Shown piece by piece: positions 31,628-43,594 of a DNA stretch of 64,000 nucleotides (position 1 is its first letter; each line of letters starts with the position of its first letter). Origin of the DNA: Morinoia aosen. Lineage: Eukaryota > Arthropoda > Malacostraca > Amphipoda > Talitridae. The stretch lies in the NCBI GenBank assembly GCA_030386875.1, contig CM059564.1:46458075-46522074 (forward strand), in the 5' to 3' direction. The notes below the pieces were generated by a model. That model made no database searches. It was not told where the DNA came from and saw nothing but the letters and a program-made list of their open reading frames with translations. The position numbers and the translations under genes are program-made.

Positions 31628-32770
31628 TGGTGGAGTGTTGGACACACGTGTGGTGGAGTGTTAGACACACGTGTGGTGGAGTGTTGGACACACACGTCTG
31701 GTGGAGTGTGGGACACCCACGTGTGGTGGAGTGTTGGACACACGTGTGGTGGAGTGTTGGACACACACGTCTGGTGCAGTGTGGGACACACACGTCTGGT
31801 GGAGTGTGGGACACCCACGTGCGGTGGAGTGTGGGACACACACGTGTGGTGGAGTGTGGGACACCCACGTGTGGTGGAGTGTTGGACACACACGTGTGGT
31901 GGAGTGTGGAACACACACGTGTGGTGGAGTGTGGGACACACACGTGTGGTGGAGTGTGGTGGAGTGTGGGACACACACACGTGTGGTAGAGTGTTGGACA
32001 CACGTGTGGTGGAGTGTTGGACACACACGTGTGGTGGAGTGTTGGACACACACGTGTGGTGGAGTGTGGGACACCCACGTGTGGTGGAGTGTTGGACACA
32101 CACGTGTGGTGGAGTGTGGGACACACACGTGTGGTGGAGTGTGGGACACACACGTGTGGTGGAGTGTGGGACACCCACGTGTGGTGGAGTGTTTTACACA
32201 CACGTGTGGTGGAGTGTGGGACACACACGTGTGGTGGAGTGTGGGACACACACGTGTGGTGGAGTGTGGGACACACACGTGTGGTGGAGTGTGGGACATA
32301 CACGTGTGGTGGAGTGTTGGACACACACGTGTGGTGGAGTGTGGGACACACACGTGTGGTGGAGTGTTGGACACACACGTGTGGTGGAGTGTGTGACACA
32401 CACACGTGTGGTGGAGTGTTGGACACACACGTGCGGTGAAGTGTTGGACACACACGTGTGGTGGAGTGTTGGATACACACGTGTGGTGGAGTGTGGGACA
32501 CACACGTGTTGTGGAGTGTGGGACACCCACGTGTGGTGGAGTGTGAGACACAAACGTTTGGTGGAGTGTTTGACACACACGTGTGGTGGAGTGTGGGACA
32601 TACACGTGTGGTGGAGTGTGGGACACACACGTGTGGTGGAGTGTGGGACACACACACGTGTGGTGGAGTGTTGGACACACACGTGTGGTGGAGTGTGGGA
32701 CACACACACGTGTGGTGGAGTGTTGGACACACACGTGTGGTGGAGTGTGGGACACACACGTGTGATGGAG
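31628..32770. repeat. 25-bp minisatellite, about 46 units, E-box in nearly every unit
   Basis: The unit is close to GGTGGAGTGTGGGACACACA plus CGTGT. Units vary by TTGG/TGGG, ACACCC/ACACAC and an occasional two-base CA gain or loss. Nearly every unit contains CACGTG inside ACACGTGT. It has no stops in most frames on either strand, so frames up to 414 codons are by-products. It is flanked by unique sequence. Confidence 0.97.
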
Positions 32771-32789
32771 TGCATGGGACACACGACAT

Positions 32790-34652
32790 GAATGTATCCA
32801 AAGTCACATGACCTGTGTCGGGTTAAGGCGCACGTGTATTATGGGTCAGATTTACCGTGATATAATTTAGTAATAAGAATCCATTTTTGGTTCCCTTTTT
32901 GATTGTTCTGTAGAGAAACTTGAGGTGCCGTCCTGGTCTTGCTATCCTCTCAACGTTTTGTCCAATTCAAGGAGTAAACAAAACTTCTTCTGTGCACAAA
33001 GCGAGATGGTCAATTCACCGCAACCAAACTTCTCTTGGGTCCGAGACTACGTGTATTACATGGAATAAGACACACCTTATCGGCCTTATCAGCTCCTTAG
33101 TACTGACGAGAAGCTGGAGGTAAACTCTCACTACGTACACCACGCTGTCTATATATACGTATGACATGCTAACACTCTAAACATAAATATACTGGTAAAA
33201 TAAAGGCGATCAAACCAAATAGTCATTTATTTCTGGCTTTGTTTCCAGTCGAACAGCGGATAATTGTGTTGTTGTTGGTTTCTAGCCTTCAATTCTGAAT
33301 TATGCGCGCATTATGGAGGATGCAGGCGTGTGATTCTGGCCATCCTAAATCTCTTCTGGTGCGTCATACGTGGCTTGACATGAGCGTCTTAATGCTTGGC
33401 AACATATAAATGGGAAATGTTTCATATCTTTGTTGTATCACCTATAGTCATTGCTTCCTAACCTCAACTTACTCCAATGCGACGCGCGCGGTGTAAATCC
33501 ATGGCGTTAATTTCGAGTGATGATTTGAACACAAATTACTTTGTTTTTAACTCAGAAATAATACGTCATCATGGAACATTTATTGCACAGAATGTTTCGT
33601 GAAAATGAAAGAAGAAATAAAGTTAAGCCACCCCTGCTAAATGTTTATGTTAATTACAATATTTGTTTTCTACAGCCGCGATTCATACATACATAATGAC
33701 TAAATAGTTCACATGACTCTGAATATCAAATGCGCGGAGGGAAAAACTTCAAGTTATGATAAGTATTGTACATGCAAAGTCCTACATGCATTCACCATAA
33801 TTTACCCCTAAAAAGGGCTAACATAAAAACAGGTAATTGCTAAAGCACATTTCCTTTAAATGATTCGTTTAATTTTTTCCTGATTTATTTTCCTATTCAT
33901 GTGAGCGGTAGTGACTATACACATGAGGGCTAATATCACCTATCTCTAACTATCTTGTCAGCTATCTAACTATTTCACAATCGACGAAGTTCATAAAGTT
34001 GTCACCACTTCTGATGGAAGTCGATCGCATGGCGCTACAACTGCACGTCGTCCTGAGCTGCATTTATAAAATATCCCCAAAAATGTACGCTTTTTTTCTG
34101 GGCCTTAGGAAGATCAAGTACATTGATATGACACAGTTAAAAATCCATGCCATAATTAAGTCTAGTTCTTAAAGCGCTGTTTTGATGGGAAAAACAATAA
34201 TTTTATTTCTGCAACGCACTTATACTTGAGCTAGGGATCGCTCCAAGACTATTACTCGCATATGGTTCTTTGATCGGGAGGTTCATGTCCAGAAAAGTTA
34301 GAGCCGAGCTTTAAAATTTGATTTAATTGACTGCAGTTAACTCATCGAATTTCTTCCCCTCACAAGAATGCATGAACAAATGGCTAATTTAGTAACTAGA
34401 CAAACAAAACAGCGCTCCATTTATGTCGGAATGCCAGAGTTCAGACATAACATGTGAGCTCTGCGTCGTATGCTTTCCGGTATATATAGAGACTGGGAGA
34501 CTCCATGGGGAGACTTCAATGGAGACTGGGAGACTGGAGAGACTTAGTGGAGACTGGGAGACTAGAGAGACTTCAATGGAGACTGGGAGACACAGAATAT
34601 TTTTACGCCAACATATGTATCATACTAACGTTATTCTGGACTTGCTATGACT

Positions 34653-34711
<59 letters not shown>

Positions 34712-36900
34712 TATACTGTTTATATACATGGTAACTCCCTCATTGATTAAACAAAAACGCACTGAAAATGAAAAATACCGCTCACAAAATTGTGATGCCA
34801 GGAAAATAAACAAATAAGAACAATATAACGTCTTGAGCTCAAATTGTCTTTATAAGGAAATAGTTTTCTGCGAGCAGATGGGATTGGTCGAACGACAAAC
34901 TCTTTTCAAGCGCCTTTATAATTAACACAAGACTGCACGTTTCATTTGTTTCGAAAGATGAAAGAAATTTTACTTTCACTCTAAAGCATTCAAGAATCAG
35001 CACAACCGAATAAAGTCATATATATATATATATAGTTATGGAGATATAACTTGTGCTTGAACCAAACTGTGACTCAAGTGTACAGAATTGGCGGCTTTTC
35101 TTCGTATAACAGAGATGTAAACTTCGGTGGCATATATATATCGACTGTAGGATTCAATAAATTGAAAACCTGAGATGATTTCATGTGAAAAGTTGAATAT
35201 TCATACTATTCTAAAAAAGTTTCCCCTACGTAATTTTACCCTTGATCCTCTCTGCATGTCGCACGCAAACACGCAATAATCACAACTATAGTAAAATTAT
35301 GTTTCCCGTCACATATTTGTGCATATATGGCCTCCGTCTTTTCCAGATCTGAACCCTCATTCCAATGACTGCAGAGTCTGTAGCTCGCTGCATGCGATTT
35401 GCTCACTATTTGTACTAGCTACTTTCCAGTAAATTGAAAAGGTACATTAACAGTTTAAAACGTTATAAAATTCAATGAATAAAAAAGAAGTTAGCCTAAA
35501 TTTAAGCCCATAATTACAAGCCCATGCACCAGTGCCCATCATCTTTTTCCTTCAAATTAGCTCATGAGGATTTAGTTTGAAATTTTACTGATAATAATAT
35601 GTGCCTTTTTATGCTCTTAAATACAAGCTTTAACTCTCTTGAGTTGAAGAGATCCCTTACATGAATTTGAAGCAATATCTGCCGCACGATGCCTCTCTAA
35701 ATTATGCAAACCTCAACTGACAAGTAATTTTTCTCAAGAACTATAATCAGTCCCAATCATTGAACAATTGCGATGCTGGATTCAACTTAAGAATAACTAT
35801 GTCTAATTTTACTTGTATGGCTGCGGTTCGCATACTAGATGACGCATAAACTAGAGTGTATAATGTGCATATTGTCATGCGTACAATAATGTAATTTTTA
35901 TTTGTTTTCGTTCTCAAATTCGTTCGTTCTCAATTTCTTTCACAGGCTGACCTTTGTGGAGAAGTCAAGTGCAACCAAATTTAGGCTAGAAATAGTATCC
36001 TTGACTGCCAAATGGAACCACGAATATGGTGACAAGTAAAACTATCATAACCAAAGCGCTGCATTATTCGCGCTGCTATAAGGGCCATGTACTAAATGTA
36101 TGAATGACACGACTCTCGATGCCATGTCACGTACGTGTAAGACACTTCGATCGCTGTGCGTCTTGCCGTGCAGCTCGCCATTACAGGATTTTTGGGACTA
36201 CTGTGCATCAACGTACAGAGACATTCAAAGTATGATCGTAGCGAACTAATTTAAAGCACGATCGTATAGCGAACTAATTCAGAGTACAATCGTAGCCGAC
36301 TCCGTAATGGACTCCGTAAGATGACTGAAATGTTGTTATTGAACAATTAAAAATAAGTTCTTTGCATCTATATATCCAGGACACACATTCAGCCACACGG
36401 GTCCACTCTGCAAGTTGCACTCGACGCCCGCACGCCGCACGTCGCTCCCTCATACCAGGATAATCTACACGTACGCGACGTACGGCGGGTAGAATTTAAA
36501 TGCTCAAAGCATCAAAAGACAACTCATCCATGACGACTAGTGCTCCGAACACTGCTTGACTGTATCCAAGTGACTTAAGGAAATATAGAGACCAGCGCAA
36601 AAGTCCCACGAGAGACTTGTGAAGACTTTCACGACGGAGCGCATTGCAATCATAAAAAAGTACATAAAAGGGCTTCATTGCTGCAAGTAAGCGAGCGTTC
36701 TACCGTCCATGCTCCATTAGTTTCAAATTTAGACGAAGAACTGAGCTAGGTCTCCTAATAATACTGCTAGCCAAGGTGTTTCACTAACTTTTCTGTTAAT
36801 GTTCTCTTTGGAAGCCACACCTCTCTTCTAAATTGCAGTAGTTAAAATTCATAATTGACCTCGTTTAATCTTGGAAGCTTCACTCTCGTTATAAATGGAA
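32790..36900. other. Gene-free stretch upstream of the 37406 gene
   Basis: AT-rich sequence with the TA microsatellite and a GAGACTGGGAGACT cluster. None of the short frames looks like a real exon. It may hold regulatory DNA of the 37406 gene. Confidence 0.55.
34655..34707. repeat. (TA)n microsatellite
   Basis: About 26 uninterrupted AT dinucleotides. A shorter TA run lies near 35018-35032, and a GAGACTGGGAGACT repeat lies at 34490-34590. Confidence 0.97.
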
Positions 36901-37113
36901 ATGTCACAGTAAACGGGGAACATAATTTCCGCATTTACCATTTAATAGCTTGGCCCCGCCTCAGCCTCAGCATTGGCTGGCGCTGAGGCGCGAGGGAGAG
37001 GGCAGTCTCCGCCTCCTACACGCCCCGACGCGAGGCGGCGTCTCCGCCTCACTACTTCTCTCACCCCCACCACAACAGCAGTGTTGGTCTCCCGCTACAC
37101 TCCCGAGTGTCGT

Positions 37114-37120
37114 TATAAAT
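37114..37120 (+). promoter_or_regulatory. TATA-like element upstream of the 37406 gene
   Basis: TATAAAT follows a GC-rich block (36950-37060) containing an ATTGG inverted CCAAT box. A start about 30 bases downstream (near 37145, CCCATTATCC) would give a 5' leader of about 260 bases. A TTCAGT initiator-like word near 37227 is an alternative. This is position-based inference. Confidence 0.35.
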
Positions 37121-37405
37121 TGCTAGAGCGATCGCTTCATCCATCCCATTATCCAGTTAAAAGCTCTGTGTTCATGTATCTTGACACTGCATTAACCAGA
37201 CGTTCGTGAGTGCCGTGCTCAGATGGACTCTCGGTTCAGTATCGATGGTTAAGAACGCTCCGTACAGTGCTGTTTTAAAGTAAGGACTCCTCAGTGTTGC
37301 CCAAGTACCCACGACTTGTAACCGAGAAATAAGTGCTAGACTTTCTGGAAACAAAGAGTGACTTGATATATAGAAAGTTGCGTGCAAGTAAGTCAGTGGC
37401 CAAAG

Positions 37406-37745
37406 ATGGAGTCGATGACGAGTGTGCACAGCAGTCAGTTGGGCGCCAACTCGACGACCCTGGCGCCCATCAAGTTGGAGCACTTGGGCGGAGGGCTGTC
37501 GGAGTCGCTGTACGACCTGGTGCCCAACACCCACCACCACACCCTCCTCAACACCCAGAGCTCGGGCCTGGCGCTCCCCAACCCCGCCGACAGCACCCAC
37601 CACACAGGGGGCCTCGCCGCCAGAGACGCTGACGTAGGGGGCATGGCCCCCGCGGGGCCTCAGGGCGCCCCAGCGGGTCGCCTCACGGTCCTCACGGGGG
37701 CCTCCAGACAGCACGAGGCCGTGCAGGCGCCCTCGCCCTCACGCG
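37406..37745 (+). CDS. First coding exon of an unidentified, probably regulatory protein (113 codons)
   Basis: The ATG at 37406 lies in good context (CAAAGATGG) and precedes a GC-rich reading frame that ends at a donor, CGCG before GTGAGC (phase 1). The peptide begins MESMTSVHSSQLGAN. It contains APIKLEHLGG, with an IKLE SUMO-site pattern, a His-rich patch (NTHHHTLL), and Gly/Ala/Pro-rich low complexity towards the donor. Such N-termini are common in homeodomain, nuclear-receptor and zinc-finger regulators, but no DNA-binding domain is visible here, so the family cannot be named. The coding composition contrasts sharply with the AT-rich flanks. No second exon could be recognised up to 64000, so downstream introns are probably long and would contain the minisatellite series. 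Confidence 0.7.
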
Positions 37746-37825
37746 GTGAGCATAATTCCTAATTTTAGCTTCTTTCGTGCCTTGGTGTCCTAGCGCAGAC
37801 CCAGTCTTAACTTTTCGCCGGGCTT

Positions 37826-37945
37826 CTGTGATTTTGGCCTTCCAAGAATAGGGCGACCTGTGATTTTGGCCGTCCAAGAATAGGGCGATCTGTGATTTTG
37901 GCCGTCCAAGAATAGGGCGATCTGTGATTTTGGCCGTCCAATTAG
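37826..37945. repeat. 32-bp tandem repeat, almost 4 copies
   Basis: CTGTGATTTTGGCCGTCCAA starts at 37826, 37858, 37890 and 37922, so the period is 32 bp. It lies just inside the first intron of the 37406 gene. Confidence 0.95.
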
Positions 37946-38438
37946 TGTAGGGCAGCAAAAATCACAGATGCAAAGGTGAAAAAGTTAGACTGGGGGTCGA
38001 GTGTTCGATATAAGGCGTTATATCTGCACATCTCCGTGCATAGGACGACTTTTGATCTCCAGCTCGCGCTATTCGAAGCAGCGGAGTACGAGAACAAAGT
38101 GTGAAGCATCGCTCAATCCGTTGATGTGATAGCGTATGCGAGCCGTTTTCTTAAATTAGAACGCTACATATATGCCCTATAAGTATGGTGTCACGTGTAA
38201 CGTTAGCTTTTTAATTTCTAGCTCCCAATTCTGAAATTTTTCAATTGATCATCGAGCGAGGCTCGTACTTTTGAGTACTTTATGCTACGCGCATTTCTTC
38301 GGTTTGCCCGACAAAATTCCTCCGTTAAAATAACCTATAATTTTTAGGTCGTTATTTAACACCAACTATGATCATGACTTATCGTTTCTGCTGCCATTCA
38401 GTGTTGCTTCTCAACATTTCCCGGCAACCTAACTCACG

Positions 38439-38718
38439 CAATATTTCTTGCCCCGTAGTGTAGCGAGCAGAACCGTGCCCACTAAATACTGCCCCAATAT
38501 TTCTTGCCCCGTAGTGTAGCGAGCAGAACCGTGCCCACTAAATACTGCCCCAATATTTCTTGCCCCGTAGTGTAGCGAGCAGAACCGTGCCCACTAAATA
38601 CTGCCCCAATATTTCTTGCCCCGTAGTGTAGCGAGCAGAACCGTGCCCACTAAATACTGCCCCAATATTTCTTGCCCCGTAGTGTACCGAGCAGAACCGT
38701 GCCCACTAAATACTGCCC
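38439..38718. repeat. 56-bp tandem repeat, 5 copies
   Basis: CAATATTTCTTGCCCCGTAG starts at 38439, 38495, 38551, 38607 and 38663. The copies are nearly identical (one TAGCGAG to TACCGAG change). Confidence 0.97.
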
Positions 38719-41700
38719 CAATATTCGAAAAGGTGTCGGTAGCCTGTTCTATGTATAAGCGTACTCTATATTTCTACCTGATGCCTCGTCTACATAGGTG
38801 AAGACATCGTTGATAACGAATGGTGAATGTAATCTCATGCACAATGTGGATGATACCAGACTCGTAACATTTGGAAATTGCCGTAAAATTGATTTTTACC
38901 GGCGAAAATACGATTTTGTAAGTTGTAATAAATAACATAATTTCCTTGTATACGTGCGGTGTTACAGGTGGCGCGATAGTAAGTCTGAAAAAACTGGACC
39001 AAGTGGCGCATGGTGACATACTTACATATGTGTGTATGCAAAAGTATATAGAGCTCATCATATGTCCATGTACTATATTGTTCACATGCCTTCATACATC
39101 ATTCTAACAGAGTGACTGAATGTGAACAGAAATCCTTGTGTGCTGAAGTAACCCATATGTAATTAGATTTATTAGCATAATTGAAGAAGGATCATCTGTA
39201 ACACAATTCTACATATATTGTGTGTGCTCACAATAGGGTAGCGGATTGTAAACAACTGTTGGGCTTGTGAAATAAATAAAATTATTCCATGGAAAGTAAA
39301 ATCGCGCATTTGGAACTGCATCACCAGATGAAATAATTCGAAAAAACAAAATCCCCAAAATAACCTGTCGTGTCGCAATGTAAAAGAAGATGCAGACAGT
39401 TGTACAATGACTGCGCTTTCAAAGTGAATTTTTAAATACGATATATTATAAGTACAAATCAGTAAAAATATTTTATCTTTATATCATTACAATTCTATTT
39501 GGAAATAGAATAAAATGAATGTTTACTTCTCAGCTTAGATCTGATTGTATTTCGTTTGTAAAAAGGACATTGTCCATTAGGCGGGATGTCGCACGTGGGC
39601 ATTTTAGGACTAATACATTGAGATGGTGATCGCGATTCCCACTCCACCGAAAAAATCGAGCGTAAAAATTTATTGTTTTCGAAATAAACTTCAGTATTTA
39701 TCTACGCATGCACTTTTTGAGTACAACTATGAATTATATTAATGCAGCGTAATGAAAATGAAATAAAAATTAAATGGGACAACACATATTATTTTGCTTA
39801 TCTGAACTTGCGTGATCATATTTCATGCGATGTGGCTTGAGACTGTCAGCAGGAATTTATTCTTTTTTAAATCCGAGACCGCGCGAGAAAGATACGGCTG
39901 AGAAATCAGTGCAAGATAAGAGCTCGCTTTCTGACAGACAGATGACCCTCCGTGCTCTTATCTCTATGCCTATCGCACGTCCAGCTACGGCATGACTGTG
40001 CGTTCAAATTATTGCTTCACGTCTTCGTCAAAACTTTTATCACCAACTGCATTTCTTACTAAAATAGAAATTTTAAAGATCGAATGCCTGTATTTCATCA
40101 CAGATCTTGATCCTATTTAGGACTGCCTGGCGCGTGGTCAGTTTTGCATATTTTCATCTTGGATATTTTTTTCGCAGGGATGAATCGGCAAATTAATCGA
40201 TAGATAATCTATGGAAGGATCATTAATTATCATTTAAATAGTTGGTAGATAATTAATAAAGTGACGAAAAGAATTAAACTAAGCACGATGCATTACGTCA
40301 TTCTCCAAGTTACGCGTCTCAATTCCATCCTACAAAAAGTGTCGTCTATGTTCAGCATCGTTAAGCATCGCCTCAAATTGGAATATATTAACAAGTTTTT
40401 ATCCCTTTAAGCATCGCGTAAGCACAAACTTCAAATGACCTAACACGACGATGCAGGAGAAATGAGGCCACATTCAACAAGAGGAAGGATAGCTTCAAAG
40501 CGGCGATTGTGATCAGATCAGTTTCCTGTTGTAGTGAATCGGGGTAACCAATTTTTTTCACGTCTGTATCCGCAGTTTCATTTGTTCATCCTTACATACG
40601 CGTTTTCATTGAATTCATCAGAGGATACAGGTATAAGTTAATAACGATTCTCACACACCTGACGCTATGAAGTGATGTTTTTCTGGGCAAATTAGTGGAC
40701 TTGAGGCCGATCGAGTTATGTCCCATTCAGGTGACTCGGTGTGCGCCCTATAGTTCTGTTACATCTGTATATTTGTTGTTCTCGTGGTGTCCGCGGTGTT
40801 TGGTTAATATGTAAAATGTTTCATGTCTCCTGATAAGGTTAATCATATCAGTTCGAGAAATAAAATATTAAATTAATTAATTTAAATTCCTGAGAGTGTT
40901 CAATTATAGGGAAGTTACACACACACATAAACACATCTGTCTCACACCTACCCACGTGACGTAACGTTATCTGGAGATTCTTATCATATAAATCCTTTCA
41001 TACTTTGTTAGCATTGTGCCTAATTTTTGAGGCGTAGGAAGAGGGGGCAGAAAATTTAAGTTTTTTCTTACAAATCAATTTTTGTTTTAAAATCATGAAG
41101 TCTTTATATTACTCTGGTATGTGACTGAATTGCCCATTAGCACACTGTTTATACTTCAATAAAATAGCTCAAACAGATGAATGTTTATAAAATAAAATAC
41201 ATTTTGACGTGTATTTGCACTTTAGATATTTTGATTGATTTAGATCTGCAGTTACACCGCCGCCGATGGAGCTTATAAAGAGACTTTTTTCATGTGTTGA
41301 TATTTTACGCGTATTTTTTTTTTTTCAATTCTAAATTCTGAGCTTTATTGACGTCGTTCCTTTTGTGGAGACCAACATGTTTGAGAACACGAGCGTTGTC
41401 ACATTTAATTCCTTCCATTTCAAATTAATACCTGCCCAAATTCTAGTCTTAACTGTTGGCAAATTTATTTCCTGTGAAGGAACTCTGCTACATTTTTACC
41501 ATATAGTCGTATTTCCTGAAGAAATAAATTTGCAATAAAGTCACATACATTTTAATAAAAAACAGCTCAGCAAATTCCAGCCGCGTGTTCTAATGAAAAT
41601 ATGCAGCACAAATTTTTCTTCCATTTACAGTACATTTCGCTGAAAAAATTCAAAATTCAACAAATTTATTTTAAATGTTACTCATTTTTCAAATATGTTA

Positions 41701-41911
41701 AGCCATCTCTGAGTATTTTATATGGGGAAAAGTTCAATGGAAAATGGAAAAAAGTTCAATATTACAAAATGCCGAGGTTCTCGAGTTTTGAAATTCTTGC
41801 CCGGCTGTTGATCTTAGGTACCTACGACCAAGTCATTCCTGTCAATTTAAGTCGCTAATTTATTTAACTTTCTCCCTATGTGTAGGCCAAAATTATCTGT
41901 TTAGAATTTGG
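38719..41911. other. Gene-free stretch, probable intron
   Basis: AT-rich sequence with short frames only. I found no repeat array, no recognisable protein and no RNA gene. Confidence 0.55.
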
Positions 41912-43594
41912 ATATTCCATCGCTCACGCATGCAGTTCCAATATTCCACCGCTCACGCATGCAGTTCCAATATTCCACCGCTCACGCATGCAGTTCCAAT
42001 ATTCCACCGCTCACGCATGCAGTTCCAATATTCCATCGCTCACGCATGCAGTTCCAATATTCCACCGCTCACGCATGCAGTTCCAATATTCCATCGCTCA
42101 CGCATGCAGTTCCAATATTCCACCGCTCACGCATGCAGTTCCAATATTCCATCGCTCACGCATGCAGTTCCAATATTCCACCGCTCACGCATGCAGTTCC
42201 AATATTCCATCGCTCACGCATGCAGTTCCAATATTCCACCGCTCACGCATGCAGTTCCAATATTCCATCGCTCACGCATGCAGTTCCAATATTCCACCGC
42301 TCACGCATGCAGTTCCAATATTCCATCGCTCACGCATGCAGTTCCAATATTCCACCGCTCACGCATGCAGTTCCAATATTCCATCGCTCACGCATGCAGT
42401 TCCAATATTCCACCGCTCACGCATGCAGTTCCAATATTCCACCGCTCACGCATGCAGTTCCAATATTCCACCGCTCACGCATGCAGTTCCAATATTCCAT
42501 CGCTCACGCATGCAGTTCCAATATTCCACCGCTCACGCATGCAGTTCCAATATTCCACCGCTCACGCATGCAGTTCCAATATTCCACCGCTCACGCATGC
42601 AGTTCCAATATTCCATCGCTCACGCATGCAGTTCCAATATTCCACCGCTCACGCATGCAGTTCCAATATTCCACCGCTCACGCATGCAGTTCCAATATTC
42701 CACCGCTCACGCATGCAGTTCCAATATTCCACCGCTCACGCATGCAGTTCCAATATTCCACCGCTCACGCATGCAGTTCCAATATTCCATCGCTCACGCA
42801 TGCAGTTCCAATATTCCACCGCTCACGCATGCAGTTCCAATATTCCACCGCTCACGCATGCAGTTCCAATATTCCACCGCTCACGCATGCAGTTCCAATA
42901 TTCCATCGCTCACGCATGCAGTTCCAATATTCCACCGCTCACGCATGCAGTTCCAATATTCCACCGCTCACGCATGCAGTTCCAATATTCCATCGCTCAC
43001 GCATGCAGTTCCAATATTCCATCGCTCACGCATGCAGTTCCAATATTCCACCGCTCACGCATGCAGTTCCAATATTCCACCGCTCACGCATGCAGTTCCA
43101 ATATTCCATCGCTCACGCATGCAGTTCCAATATTCCACCGCTCACGCATGCAGTTCCAATATTCCATCGCTCACGCATGCAGTTCCAATATTCCACCGCT
43201 CACGCATGCAGTTCCAATATTCCATCGCTCACGCATGCAGTTCCAATATTCCACCGCTCACGCATGCAGTTCCAATATTCCACCGCTCACGCATGCAGTT
43301 CCAATATTCCATCGCTCACGCATGCAGTTCCAATATTCCACCGCTCACGCATGCAGTTCCAATATTCCATCGCTCACGCATGCAGTTCCAATATTCCACC
43401 GCTCACGCATGCAGTTCCAATATTCCACCGCTCACGCATGCAGTTCCAATATTCCACCGCTCACGCATGCAGTTCCAATATTCCATCGCTCACGCATGCA
43501 GTTCCAATATTCCACCGCTCACGCATGCAGTTCCAATATTCCACCGCTCACGCATGCAGTTCCAATATTCCACCGCTCACGCATGCAGTTCCAA
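41912..43594. repeat. 29-bp minisatellite, 58 copies
   Basis: The unit is ATATTCCACCGCTCACGCAT plus GCAGTTCCA, with GCATGC in every unit. One site alternates C/T (CCACCG or CCATCG), and the two types alternate regularly in the left third. The length is exactly 58 x 29 with no indels, which implies young expansion. All three plus-strand frames are open through it (555-570 codons) because 29 is not divisible by 3 and no stop occurs. I do not call a gene. Confidence 0.98.

Noticed and set aside
31531..32811. Reading frames up to 414 codons on both strands (His/Thr/Val/Cys-rich).
   Set aside because: They only reflect a 25-bp array lacking stops in most frames. Period 25 shifts the frame each unit, so all frames give the same cycle.
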